Assembly: GCA_963732795.1 (NCBI GenBank)
Contig: CAVTAV010000007.1
Location: 1 to 64,000, forward strand
Direction of reading: 5' to 3'
Origin: CAVTAV01 sp963732795
Lineage (GTDB): Bacteria > Pseudomonadota > Alphaproteobacteria > CAVTAV01
Length of the DNA stretch: 64,000 nucleotides
In this document: in pieces, positions 1-9,056 of the stretch
Layout of the letters: the number at the start of each line of letters is the position of its first letter
Position numbering within the stretch: position 1 is the first letter of the stretch
Notes under the pieces: generated by a model
The model's input: the letters and a program-made list of their open reading frames with translations, nothing else
Told to the model about the DNA's origin: nothing
Databases searched by the model: none
Position numbers and translations under genes: made by a program

Positions 1-148
1 ACCAGCAGCGAGTCAACATTCCGATCGGACTCTAGAGATCTCCTCCGGCAACTTTCTTACCGTCGTACTTTGTACTGGAGGATCAGGTCACCCGCAGGGC
101 ATTGAACAGCAGATTAAGGCGGTCTCGGCCCCCGCAAACGAAATCTTC

Positions 149-183
149 AAGGGCTTAGCCGATTGGGGCCAAGCCCTTTTTTT
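149..183 (+). terminator. Rho-independent terminator
   Basis: Perfect 8-bp arms AAGGGCTT (149-156) and AAGCCCTT (171-178) enclose a 14-nt loop and run into seven T (177-183). The T-run is on the + strand, so it would end a transcript entering from the left of the window. This argues against the open frame that crosses positions 2-328 being coding, and it insulates the EPS operon downstream. Confidence 0.8.
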
Positions 184-870
184 GTTGCTTGACAGCACAT
201 CGGAAGCAATCGAAACGCGAATTGAGGCGCTGCAAGGCGACGTCAACCGAATCGCACTTGCGAACCAAATCAACCTTATCCACAGCCGACCGCCGGGAGA
301 AACTCGAACCCGGCTGCAATTACGCTAGCATTTCTTAAGGTCTTGAGCGGGGGACGCCAGACTTAAATTGCTACCTAAAATTTAACTCCTCTGTCTTTTA
401 ACTTTCGCCGATAAGGCACGATCTCACCGGCAAAAAATTCAATAAAGCATCACAAAACGAATACTAAGGGCACCCGGATCAGGGGCTAGTTCATTATAAC
501 TATTAATGAACTTAAGAAATTTGGTTAATAGTTATAGTTAACGTCCTGGCAAAAATTTCCACTTGCAACATCTAGTATGGTTATCCAGAATTTCCCTCAC
601 TTCGGGCCAATATCTGGTCGTCGCGTCAGTGAAAATAAGATTGGCGGGTTCGGTATCGAACCTAGTCGAAAGCGACGTGAAGCCCGCAATGAGAGAGGCA
701 CGCATTGCGCGAATCTTTCTCGCGTAACTCGTTAGTTAGTCGTAATTTCGCCGTCCAGGACTATCGTGAGCGCCATGTTGCATGGGGCTGAACGGTGAGG
801 TGTGTCGTGCGTCGACCAAGGACGTGAATTTTCCTCTTTAAGGCGAGTAACGGTCAGGGAAGCCGTGACA
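184..870. other. Gene-free AT-rich leader of the EPS operon
   Basis: No convincing coding frame is present between the terminator and the first EPS gene. Positions 330-560 are conspicuously AT-rich compared with the rest of the window and contain the inverted repeat annotated separately. The promoter of the rightward EPS operon must lie in this stretch or just inside the first gene, but I could not pick out a reliable -35/-10 pair. The length (over 450 bp after the last stop) suits a heavily regulated control region. Confidence 0.6.
495..536. promoter_or_regulatory. 12-bp AT-rich inverted repeat, candidate operator
   Basis: TATAACTATTAA (495-506) is repeated in perfect inverted form as TTAATAGTTATA (525-536) with an 18-bp spacer that itself contains the palindrome CTTAAG. 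It lies about 335 bp upstream of the first EPS gene. AT-rich symmetrical sites upstream of exopolysaccharide operons are typical targets of Ros/MucR-type zinc-finger or other dimeric regulators in alphaproteobacteria. Assignment to any regulator is inference. There is no T-run, so it is not an intrinsic terminator. Confidence 0.5.
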
Positions 871-2349
871 ATGAATAAGTTTGTGCCCCTTGCGAGGAAA
901 CGAAGCGATTATCGGGCAGGTAAACCGTCCCTGCAGGTGATCGGCGATCTCAAACGGTCGCCGCTGCCGACGGTCGTGCTCGTAGCAGCGGATCTGTTCG
1001 CTGTGGAGCTGGCACTGGCCCTCGCCTACATAACGAGGAACGCATTCGTATCCTGGTGGCCGATTTCGATCGGCATCGGCCAGATCCTCGCACTTGCGGA
1101 TGGGTTGGTAATCCTGCCGGTCGCATATTATTGCGCTGGCTTACATCCCGGCTACGGTCTTAGCCCGGTGCAGCGTCTGCGCACACGGGTTTTGGCGACA
1201 ACAGTCGTATTCGGAATTCTTATTTCATGGGACCGATTGATCGGTCGAGGCGACTGGTCGCGCGGCGTTCTAGCGCTGACATTCCTCTTCACGCTGATGC
1301 TTGTGCCGGTTCTAGAATCATTGGCGCGCGGACTTTTGATCCGCTTTCATCTTTGGGGCCGACCGGTCGCGATTTTCGGTGCCAACGCGACGGGTCTCGA
1401 GATTGCGAGGATGCTGCGGACAAACCCGCTCCTCGGGTTGGTCCCGATCGGGTTTTTCGACGATCGAGCCCGACATCGCGAAGTCGGCGGCGAACCAATC
1501 AAGGTGCTTGGCGGAGCCGCTGATGCAAAGCGGATCCTTCCCTATGTGGACCGCATAATAATTGCGATTCCTAATGCCAAGGCCAAGCGGCTCAATGAGA
1601 TCATTTCCAGAGTTCCCTTCGCAGATGTGACCATCATTCCAAATCTGTTGGGCTTTCAGACGCTCTGGATCACGACGCAGGATTTGAACGGAGTCCTTGG
1701 GTTGAGCCTCAAGCGTAACCTCCTCCTACGTCACAATCGGGTAATCAAGCGAACGATTGACCTGACGGTCGGTACGATTGCATTCGCGATTGCGCTCCCG
1801 ATCATCGGAATTTTCGCGCTTTTGATCTGGGTCGTCGATCCCGGTCCGGCGTTTTGCTCCCAGGTCAGGATCGGCGAGCACGGACGCTCCTTCAAGATGC
1901 TCAAGCTGCGTTCGATGCGCGCAGACGCTGAACAATGGCTGGCTCAATACCTGGAGCGCAACCAAAACGCCCGTAACGAGTGGGAGCGGTTCATGAAGCT
2001 GCGCAATGATCCGCGAATTCTCCCGTTCATCGGCAAGTTCATGCGGGCGCTCAGCATCGATGAACTGCCCCAGCTATGGCATGTCATAAAGGGAGAGATG
2101 AGCCTCGTCGGCCCACGTCCATTCCCTGAATACCATATCGATCGCTTCAGCCCGGACTTTCGTACGTTGCGGGCCAGCGTTCGGCCCGGCTTGACCGGCC
2201 TTTGGCAAGTGTCATCGCGCAGCGAAGGCGACCTGGCCGTACAGGAATTGCAGGATACGTATTTCATTCGCAACTGGTCCCCTTGGCTGGATCTTTACGT
2301 GCTGTCTCACACGGTGCAGGCGGTGTTGGGCATGAAAGGAGCGCGCTAG
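871..2349 (+). CDS. Undecaprenyl-phosphate sugar-1-phosphate transferase (WbaP/ExoY-type)
   Basis: Membrane enzyme expected to start each EPS repeat unit by moving a sugar-1-phosphate from a UDP-sugar onto undecaprenyl phosphate. About 492 aa from ATG 871. Four N-terminal membrane helices are followed by a Rossmann-like region (GANATGLEIARML), a fifth hydrophobic segment, then from about residue 290 the bacterial sugar transferase domain with KLRSMRADAE (about 344), DELPQLW (397), SLVGPRP (411-417) and RPGLTGLWQVSSRS. The frame is open back to GTG 802, but ATG 871 has AGGGA about 10 nt upstream whereas GTG 802 has no spaced ribosome site. It is the first gene of the rightward EPS operon. Full-length fused form (long type); which sugar it uses cannot be read from sequence. 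Confidence 0.93.
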   Translation: MNKFVPLARKRSDYRAGKPSLQVIGDLKRSPLPTVVLVAADLFAVELALALAYITRNAFVSWWPISIGIGQILALADGLVILPVAYYCAGLHPGYGLSPVQRLRTRVLATTVVFGILISWDRLIGRGDWSRGVLALTFLFTLMLVPVLESLARGLLIRFHLWGRPVAIFGANATGLEIARMLRTNPLLGLVPIGFFDDRARHREVGGEPIKVLGGAADAKRILPYVDRIIIAIPNAKAKRLNEIISRVPFADVTIIPNLLGFQTLWITTQDLNGVLGLSLKRNLLLRHNRVIKRTIDLTVGTIAFAIALPIIGIFALLIWVVDPGPAFCSQVRIGEHGRSFKMLKLRSMRADAEQWLAQYLERNQNARNEWERFMKLRNDPRILPFIGKFMRALSIDELPQLWHVIKGEMSLVGPRPFPEYHIDRFSPDFRTLRASVRPGLTGLWQVSSRSEGDLAVQELQDTYFIRNWSPWLDLYVLSHTVQAVLGMKGAR

Positions 2350-2471
2350 CAAACACGGCCGGGCGCCGCAATTCGCATCAGCCATCAGACGACTGAAAGA
2401 AGATATGAAGGCGAGACTTAGGGGGCGGACCAACGAGGCACATCAGTCAACAAGACATGGGAATGAGGCCA

Positions 2472-3503
2472 ATGAACAAGAACGTGATTAGTCGCAATTC
2501 GTCGCGCAAACGAGTTCTGGTGACGGGCGGTGCCGGCTTCATCGGTTCGCATTTGTGCGAGAAATTGATTGCCGGTGGATATGACGTTCTATGCGTCGAC
2601 AATTTCTACACCGGCACGAAGGACAACATTCATCAGCTGCTCGCTCATCCACATTTCGAGCTGATGCGCCACGACATTACGTTCCCGCTTTATGTTGAGG
2701 TGGATGAAATTTACAACTTGGCGTGCCCAGCTTCGCCCGTTCACTATCAGTTTGACCCCGTCCAGACGACAAAGACGTCGGTACATGGCGCGATCAATGT
2801 GCTTGGTCTCGCCAAGCGAACCAAGGCGAAGATTTTTCAGGCATCTACGAGCGAAGTCTATGGAGATCCGGATGTTCACCCGCAGCCAGAAGCCTACACC
2901 GGCAAAGTAAACCCGATAGGCCTCAGGGCCTGCTACGACGAGGGCAAGCGCTGCGCCGAGACGCTGTTCTTCGATTACCATCGTCAGCACGGGCTCAAAA
3001 TCAAGGTCGCGCGCATATTCAATACCTACGGGCCGCGAATGCACCCCAATGACGGACGCGTGGTGTCGAATTTCATTGTGCAGGCCCTACTCGGACGTCC
3101 GCTGACAATCTACGGCGACGGAAGCCAAACAAGGTCCTTCTGCTTCGTGGATGATCTTGTCGACGCGCTCGTTCGCCTCATGAACTCACCAGACGAGCTG
3201 ACGGGGCCGGTCAATCTCGGAAACCCCGGGGAATTCACAATTCTCGACCTGGCCGAAATGGTTCGGGAGATGACCGGTAGCACGTCGCCGATCGTACGAC
3301 ATCCCTTGCCCGCGGACGATCCGAAGCAGCGTTGTCCCGATATCGCCTTGGCCAAGCGGGTGCTGAACTGGGCTCCAACTGTGCCATTGGAGCGGGGGCT
3401 CGAGCGTACGATTGCGCATTTCGACGAACTGCTGAATGGCAAGGGCAGCGCGGCCATTCGGGCTAGTGAATTCGAAGACGCGCCCCAGGCCCTGGCGAGT
3501 TAG
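2472..3503 (+). CDS. UDP-glucuronate decarboxylase (UDP-xylose synthase)
   Basis: Extended short-chain dehydrogenase that oxidises and decarboxylates UDP-glucuronate to UDP-xylose, a sugar donor for the EPS. About 343 aa. NAD-binding GGAGFIGSH sits at the N-terminus, TSEVYGDP carries the catalytic Thr/Ser region, and Y155-x3-K159 (YDEGK) is the catalytic pair; GPRMHPNDGRVVSNF and TRSFCFVDDLV are hallmarks of the UXS subfamily. ATG 2472 is preferred over the upstream in-frame ATG 2457 because ATGAGG lies just before it. It sits 12 bp upstream of the next EPS gene. The UXS assignment is strong; a UDP-glucuronate 4-epimerase is less likely because the UXS-specific segments are intact. Confidence 0.93.
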   Translation: MNKNVISRNSSRKRVLVTGGAGFIGSHLCEKLIAGGYDVLCVDNFYTGTKDNIHQLLAHPHFELMRHDITFPLYVEVDEIYNLACPASPVHYQFDPVQTTKTSVHGAINVLGLAKRTKAKIFQASTSEVYGDPDVHPQPEAYTGKVNPIGLRACYDEGKRCAETLFFDYHRQHGLKIKVARIFNTYGPRMHPNDGRVVSNFIVQALLGRPLTIYGDGSQTRSFCFVDDLVDALVRLMNSPDELTGPVNLGNPGEFTILDLAEMVREMTGSTSPIVRHPLPADDPKQRCPDIALAKRVLNWAPTVPLERGLERTIAHFDELLNGKGSAAIRASEFEDAPQALAS

Positions 3504-3514
3504 GAGCAGGGACG

Positions 3515-4282
3515 ATGTTACAGCGCTTTGATGTCCTCGGCGTCGCGGTCAGCTCCATCGATATGGCGGCGGCGGTTCGTACGGTCGATGAGTGGATCAA
3601 AACTGGCACGCCGAACTATGTCACCGTGACGGGAGTTCACGGCGTCATGGAGAGCCAACGAGATCCGGACGTTCGCAAAATTCACAATGAAGCCGGCATG
3701 GTCACCCCTGATGGCATGCCTCTCGTCTGGCTCGGCCGACTAAGTGGTCACAAGAACGTCCGCCGTGTTTACGGACCAGATTTGATGCTGGCGATCTGTG
3801 AGCGGTCGGTCGCTGCCGGCTATCGCCACTTCCTCTATGGCGGAAGTTACGGGTTGCCAGAGCGTCTTAAGGCGAAACTGGAAGCGCGGTTTGCCGGTCT
3901 CAATGTCGTGGGCACGTATTCGCCGCCATTCCGCCCCCTCACAGATGAAGAAGACGACCACGTCGTTGACATGATCAACGATACCAAGGCGGACATCGTC
4001 TGGGTCGGTCTCAGCACGCCCAAGCAGGAGCGTTGGATGGCGCAGCATTTCGGGCGGTTAGAGGCGTCGGTGATGATCGGCGTAGGTGCAGCCTTCGACT
4101 TCAATGCGGGACTGAAGAAGCGCGCCCCGGCCTGGATGCAACGAAACGGGCTGGAATGGTTCTTTCGCTTGTGCTCTGAGCCGCGGCGGCTCTGGCGCCG
4201 CTATCTCTGGGCCAATTCATTCTTCCTGTTGCTGCTCGCCGGGCGAGCGCTGGGCGTGCGGCGATATGCCGACATCGGCTGA
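3515..4282 (+). CDS. WecG/TagA/CpsF-family glycosyltransferase (GT26)
   Basis: Predicted cytoplasmic, membrane-associated glycosyltransferase that adds an early sugar to the lipid-linked EPS precursor. 255 aa, the normal length. Family signatures seen are TPDGMPLVWLGR, RVYGPDLM, the GGS segment after YRHFLY, and GLSTPKQERWM near the middle, then GVGAAFDFNAG and a basic/aromatic C-terminus (EWFFRLCSEPRRLWRR) that in this family anchors the protein to the membrane. GGAGCAGGGA precedes ATG 3515. It is tightly spaced after the UXS gene. The acceptor and donor are unknown. ManNAc-A, ManNAc or glucose-type donors are used by relatives. Confidence 0.92.
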   Translation: MLQRFDVLGVAVSSIDMAAAVRTVDEWIKTGTPNYVTVTGVHGVMESQRDPDVRKIHNEAGMVTPDGMPLVWLGRLSGHKNVRRVYGPDLMLAICERSVAAGYRHFLYGGSYGLPERLKAKLEARFAGLNVVGTYSPPFRPLTDEEDDHVVDMINDTKADIVWVGLSTPKQERWMAQHFGRLEASVMIGVGAAFDFNAGLKKRAPAWMQRNGLEWFFRLCSEPRRLWRRYLWANSFFLLLLAGRALGVRRYADIG

Positions 4283-4358
4283 TGCTGTCATAGGCCTCCG
4301 GTGTCCACTCGCCGGGCGAGCCACGAACTTTCTTTGATCTGCTTCGAGGAGTTGCCTA

Positions 4359-5414
4359 ATGAACATGACAAAACAAAAGACGGCGCTGGTCCTTGGCGCT
4401 GGAGGATTTATCGGAAGCCATCTCGTCAAGCGTTTGAGAGGCGAGGGCTTTTGGGTGCGTGGGGTCGATTTGAAATTTCCCCAATTCGCGCCGACGGCCG
4501 CCAATGACTTTCTCGTAGGCGACCTGCGAGACCCCGCGATTTGCCGTAGCGTGGTCGATCGTAGGTTCGATGAGGTCTATCAGCTTGCGGCCGATATGGG
4601 TGGGGCGGGGTTCGTCTTCACGGGCGAAAACGACGCCGACATCATGCACAACTCGGCGCTCATCAATATCAACATGTTGGAGGCATGCCATCGTAGAAAC
4701 GTCAGTAGAATCTTCTATTCGTCGTCGGCGTGCATGTACCCCGAGTACAATCAGCTCGATCCGCACAATCCCAAGACGTCTGAGGACTCCGCCTATCCGG
4801 CCGCACCGGATAGTGAATACGGTTGGGAGAAGCTGTTCAGCGAACGTCTCTATCTAGCATTCCATCGCAACTTTGGCATGCAAGTGCGGATCGCGCGTTA
4901 TCACAACATCTTCGGGCCGGAAGGCTCTTGGCGTGATGGACGCGAAAAGGCACCGGCGGCGATCTGTCGGAAAGTCGCGCAGGCATCCGACGACGGCGAG
5001 ATCGAAATTTGGGGGGACGGCGAACAGACACGTTCGTTCCTCTATGTCGATGAATGCCTCGAAGGAACGATCCGGCTCATGCGGTCGAATTGGACCGGTC
5101 CGGTCAATGTTGGGTCCGAGGAAATGGTGACCATCAATCAGCTGGCCGAGATGGTCATGATGATTGCCGGCAAGAAGCTCACTCTGAGACATATCGACGG
5201 TCCGCTCGGGGTGCGCGGACGAAACTCCGACAATCATCTGATCGCCCAGAAGCTCGGCTGGCAACCTAGCACACCGTTATCCAGCGGTCTGAAGAAGACT
5301 TATGCCTGGATAAGCGACCAGGTGCGCTGCACAGAAACGAAGATGCCTAAATCGCAGTCGTCCGGTGTCCCCTTGGAGGAAGTAAAATGCGAAAAGGTCC
5401 TGGAGCGCGCCTGA
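4359..5414 (+). CDS. GDP-mannose 3,5-epimerase-like NAD-dependent epimerase
   Basis: Extended SDR of 351 aa closely resembling plant-type GDP-mannose 3',5'-epimerase, which makes GDP-L-galactose (and GDP-L-gulose) from GDP-mannose. Seen: LGAGGFIGSH near residue 12, ADMGGAGF, the SSSACMYPE segment with Cys125 in the position of the catalytic acid/base cysteine, Y154-x3-K158 (YGWEK), GREKAPAAICRK and GVRGRNSDN. GAGGAG lies 7 nt before the ATG. The last 28 bp overlap the next gene. The retained Cys and GREKAPAA/RGRNSDN segments make this more specific than a generic epimerase. Known for the family: Cys/Lys do the epimerisation; inferred: an L-sugar donor for the EPS. Confidence 0.85.
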   Translation: MNMTKQKTALVLGAGGFIGSHLVKRLRGEGFWVRGVDLKFPQFAPTAANDFLVGDLRDPAICRSVVDRRFDEVYQLAADMGGAGFVFTGENDADIMHNSALININMLEACHRRNVSRIFYSSSACMYPEYNQLDPHNPKTSEDSAYPAAPDSEYGWEKLFSERLYLAFHRNFGMQVRIARYHNIFGPEGSWRDGREKAPAAICRKVAQASDDGEIEIWGDGEQTRSFLYVDECLEGTIRLMRSNWTGPVNVGSEEMVTINQLAEMVMMIAGKKLTLRHIDGPLGVRGRNSDNHLIAQKLGWQPSTPLSSGLKKTYAWISDQVRCTETKMPKSQSSGVPLEEVKCEKVLERA

Positions 5415-6268
5415 AGCGCGTAGCTGTCTACTTCGGCAGATTGAGTCCATCCCGGTACGTAACGTGGCTCTGTTGTGTCCTTGTCCTGATCCTGGGCATT
5501 CCCATGATGCAACCCGCATGGGCCCAAGGCAGCGATTCCGCGGCCTATAAGATCGGTCCGGGCGATGTCCTGAGTGTCATCGTCTACAGGAATGCGGATC
5601 TTACTCTGGAGACTTAGGTTTCGGAGAATGGGAAGCTCAGGCTTCCGTTGGTCGGCGATATTGAGGCGGCCGGTCGCACACCGTTCGAGCTTGGCCAAGT
5701 GATCGAACAGAAATTGCAAAGTGGCAATTTCGTCCGCGGAGCGCAGGTAACGGTCCTCGTGACCAAGTACCAGTCTCGAATCGTGACCGTGATCGGGGAG
5801 GTGGCCAAACCCGGCCGTTACCCGATCGAAACAGGTAAACTGCGTTTGTCGGAGCTTATTGCCCTGGCCGGGGGAATACTGCCTACAGGCTCGGACACGG
5901 TGACGATTTTGCGCGATGAGCCGAATGGCGTGAAGCGTCTGACTGTGGATGTCGCCGACGTTTTCTCGACCGACAAGCACGCTCAGACGGACGTGGCCAT
6001 GGTTGCTGGTGACCGCGTGTTCGTCGATAAGGCGCCGACATTCTTCATTCGTGGCGAAGTTCAAAAGCCCGGAACATACCCGATATCGCGCGGTCTCACG
6101 ATTGGACAGGCGATCGCCGTTGGTGGCGGTACCACAATGCGTGGAAACGAAAAGCACACCAAGGTCTATCGGATGGAAGCTGATGGCTCACGACAAATCG
6201 TCTCCGCCGACCGCGGATCTCCCGTGCTCGCGAATGATGAGATCGTCGTGGAGGAACGCATTTTCTGA
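5387..6268 (+). pseudogene. Wza-type polysaccharide export protein, interrupted by in-frame TAG
   Basis: Outer-membrane polysaccharide export protein (Poly_export/SLBB) of about 293 codons. The N-terminus has a basic stretch, a hydrophobic signal sequence ending PAWAQG, and then YKIGPGDVLSVIVY, the start of the export domain. Codon 77 (5615-5617) is TAG; the same frame continues directly as VSENGKLRLPLVGDIEAAGR and through two SLBB-like repeats (VIGEVAKPGRYPI and FIRGEVQKPGTYPI) to 6268. Nothing else is shifted. One C-to-T change of CAG would explain the stop. GGAGGAAG precedes the ATG. Either a nonsense mutation that would abolish EPS export, a sequencing error, or readthrough; an internal restart at GTG/ATG 5642-5648 would lack the signal peptide. 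Confidence 0.85.
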
Positions 6269-6315
6269 TCTGTCGGCGAAGGCGAGACATAACGGAAGTC
6301 GCGTGAGGATTAGTG

Positions 6316-7710
6316 ATGAATTCACCGACGATCGACTTAGACGCGACAATAGCTCGCCGCTCGAGTGACGCAGGCGATGCCATTCGTCTCCGTCAGCGCA
6401 AAATGTTGCGGCGTTTCTGCGAGCTACTCGATCGATCCGGTATCCAGCATGTGATTCTGTCCGGCTATCAGGGTGTCCTCGAGAATATCGATTCCGATGT
6501 GGACTTCCTGGTCTCCGAGGAAGATTTCGCCCGCTTGCCTAAGTTGTTGGTTTCAGCCGATCTCGGGCCGGATGTGCGTCTTCTCCAGATTCTTCGCCAC
6601 GAGACGACAGCCTGCTTCTACGTGCTGGCGAGCCAACTGGGTGAGCGCTTGGTGTTTCTTCAGCCGGACTCCGCCGCCAGCTATCGGCTTCTTGGCCGAC
6701 TCTGGCTATCGAGCGAAACGGTTCTCTCGAGTAGGCGCAAGCTTGGCGACAGGCTTTGGGCGCCGTCTCCGGCAATGGGTTTCGAGTACATTCTCATCAA
6801 GCATCTGGTGGGCCTTGATCTCGGCGACAGGCACGTCGATCGCTTGCGCCGCCTGATGGCCGAGAGCCCTGAAGCTTGTAATGAGGTATTGGAGCGACTG
6901 ATCCCGGCGGAGCGTATCCCGCGTCTGACCGATGCGATCTCGAAATGCGATATGACGTGGATCGAGGACAATATGAGGTTCTTGAAACGCGCGCTGCTGA
7001 AGACCCGCCACGTCGAACCATTGTTCAGCCGGCTCTTGAGCGGTTTCAGGGATCTTTGCCGCAGAATTCAACGTGTGTTGGAACCCGCTGGACTGGTCGT
7101 TGCCGTGCTCGGACCGGATGGCGCGGGCAAGACCACAATAATCGAACATCTTGAGCATGAGCTTGAGCCAGCTTTTAGGCGCATCCGCCGCTTCCATCTG
7201 AGGCCTCATTTCGGAGCGGCCCGGGGCGGTCCGCCCATGAAGGAGCCGCATGGACAGAAGCCGCGTGGATGGGTGACCAGCGTCCTGAAGACGTTGCTCG
7301 TCATTGCCGACTATTGGGTCGGCTGGATCCTATTCGTTCTTCCCGCGAAGGCCCGATCGACGTTCGTGATTTTCGATCGCTACTACCACGACATGAATGT
7401 CGATCCTGTACGATATCGGCTGTCGCCGGCGTTCCGGCTTCAGCGCTGGTTAACCCGTCTGATCCCCGAGCCGGATCTTTGGCTGGTCTTGAGCGCGCCA
7501 CCGCAAATGCTCGTGGCTCGCAAACACGAAGTCACGCTCGAAGCAATGAGTTGATTGGACCGAGACTACATTCGGCTAGCAAGGGCCCTGAGGCGCGCGG
7601 TCATTATCAATACTGGATTGCCGGCAGAGGTATCGCAGGGCCATGCCGTAGGTGCTGTATGCGACATGCTGCAGGAGCGCGCACTTCGGCGTATCGGGGT
7701 GGCAAGATGA
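6316..7710 (+). pseudogene. Nucleotidyltransferase-like / thymidylate-kinase-like P-loop protein, interrupted by in-frame TGA
   Basis: Two-part cytoplasmic protein. Residues about 30-200 resemble a nucleotidyltransferase fold (SGYQGV then D59-S-D61-V-D63). From about residue 258 a P-loop kinase module follows with GPDGAGKTT (about 266-274) and FDRYYHD (about 353-359), as in dTMP kinases. TGA at 7552-7554 stops the frame, but the same frame continues LDRDYIRLARALRRAVIINT and ends at TGA 7708-7710, which overlaps the ATG of the next gene as ATGA. That coupling is good evidence that the ancestral stop is 7710. A CGA-to-TGA change would explain the break. GTGAGGA precedes ATG 6316. Homologues occur in polysaccharide loci, and the substrate is unknown. 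Confidence 0.8.
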
Positions 7711-9056
7711 CCTCGGGGCGCCCTCTTAGAGTACTGTTGTCGGCCTATGCTTGCGAGCCCAATCGAGGCTCGGAGCCGGGCGTAGGGTGGCAGTGGGCCA
7801 TTGGGTTGGCGACCCGCGGATATGACGTTTGGGTGCTGACGCGGCGGAACAACCGCCAAGCGATCGAGGAGGCGCTCGTCGAGTTGCCGGAGGAGCGGCG
7901 GCGGCACCTCAACTTTGTCTATTACGACCTTCCGCGTTGGGCTTCCTGGTGGAAACGCGGTCTTAGAGGCGTCCAACTCTATTACGCTCTCTGGCAGCGA
8001 GGTGCGGTCCGTGTTGCCCATATGGCTCATGCGGCACACGGATTCGATCTGGTCCATCATTTGACCTTCGGCGTCTGGCGGCAGCCCAGCCTTATGTACA
8101 AATTGGGCGTGCCATTTTTGTGCGGTCCCGTCGGCGGCGGCGAAACGCCGCCACGCACGCTGATTCGAACCCTGCCGCTCAAGGCGCGAATTGGAGAATC
8201 GCTGCGCGTTTTCGCGAATTGGATGGCCCTGCTCAATCCGAGCTTGAGGACCTCCATAGCATCGGCCGCGGTGGTGGCGGCGAGGACACCGGAGACGGCT
8301 CAATGGTTGATGCGCGCTGGCGCCCGCAACGTCAGTGTCTCACCGGATATCGGGATCGACCACTGTGTTACGCAGATGCGCCGTGGTGCTACCGCACGGG
8401 AGCCGCTGCGTTGTCTTTACGTGGGAAATTTGCTGGCCCTCAAGGGTGTCCACCTGGCTATCGAGGCGATAGCTCTGGCGGTTGCGCGTGGAGCGGATAT
8501 CAAGTTCACGATCGTGGGTCGCGGCCCTATGCGGTCGCGGCTGCAGGCCTTGGCCAATCGGCTTGGACTTGGCGACCGCGTGACGTTCACCGGCTGGCTA
8601 AACCAGAGCGATGTCTTCGATCGATACGGGCGGCACGACCTCTTTCTGTTTCCCAGTCTGCATGATTCTGGCGGAACGGTCGTCCTTGAAGCGTTCGCGC
8701 ACGGACTGCCGGTCGTTTGCTTCAAGCTTGGCGGCCCGGGCTATTGGGTTACGCCCGACACAGGTGCCGCCGTTCCTCCAAATGGGCCGTCGAGCCTATC
8801 GGATGCATTGCTGTCTCTCGCGCGAGAACGCGATCTCCTAGAGCGTCTGGCGCAGGGAGCGTTGGCGAAGGCACGGGATGCCACCTGGAATGCGGCGATC
8901 GACGCGGTCTATCGGCGAGCGACCCCCGCTGTAACGACTTTGCGGATTGATGTGGGCCGCGGCATTGCGGAGCAAGGCAGGCCCGTCCGAGCCGAATCAT
9001 TCAAAGATTTGCAAGCTGGAAGGTGCGCGGATGTCGATGAGCTTAGCGCTACCTAG
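7707..9056 (+). CDS. Glycosyltransferase family 4
   Basis: GT-B fold glycosyltransferase of 449 aa, expected to add a sugar to the growing lipid-linked repeat unit at the cytoplasmic membrane. The N-terminal domain begins RVLLSAYACEPNRGSEPGVG, a segment shared by a subgroup of EPS GT4 enzymes; the C-terminal nucleotide-sugar domain has RCLYVGNLLALKGVHLAIEA, GRGPMRSRL and DSGGTVVLEAFAHGLPVV (a D-x7-E version of the usual E-x7-E). The frame is open far upstream (to 7269), but ATG 7707 is chosen because the protein homology starts there and it overlaps the preceding stop as ATGA. The 3' end overlaps the flippase gene by 26 bp. Donor unknown. Confidence 0.92.
   Translation: MTSGRPLRVLLSAYACEPNRGSEPGVGWQWAIGLATRGYDVWVLTRRNNRQAIEEALVELPEERRRHLNFVYYDLPRWASWWKRGLRGVQLYYALWQRGAVRVAHMAHAAHGFDLVHHLTFGVWRQPSLMYKLGVPFLCGPVGGGETPPRTLIRTLPLKARIGESLRVFANWMALLNPSLRTSIASAAVVAARTPETAQWLMRAGARNVSVSPDIGIDHCVTQMRRGATAREPLRCLYVGNLLALKGVHLAIEAIALAVARGADIKFTIVGRGPMRSRLQALANRLGLGDRVTFTGWLNQSDVFDRYGRHDLFLFPSLHDSGGTVVLEAFAHGLPVVCFKLGGPGYWVTPDTGAAVPPNGPSSLSDALLSLARERDLLERLAQGALAKARDATWNAAIDAVYRRATPAVTTLRIDVGRGIAEQGRPVRAESFKDLQAGRCADVDELSAT

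Noticed and set aside
291..313. Second T-arm-like or att-like sequence near the left edge
   Set aside because: Only a 5-bp CCGGG/CCCGG stem, no other tRNA part and no integrase in the window.
2..328. Open frame running in from the left edge on the + strand (108 codons)
   Set aside because: It crosses a strong intrinsic terminator (149-183), has no recognisable homology and ends in tRNA-like low-information sequence.
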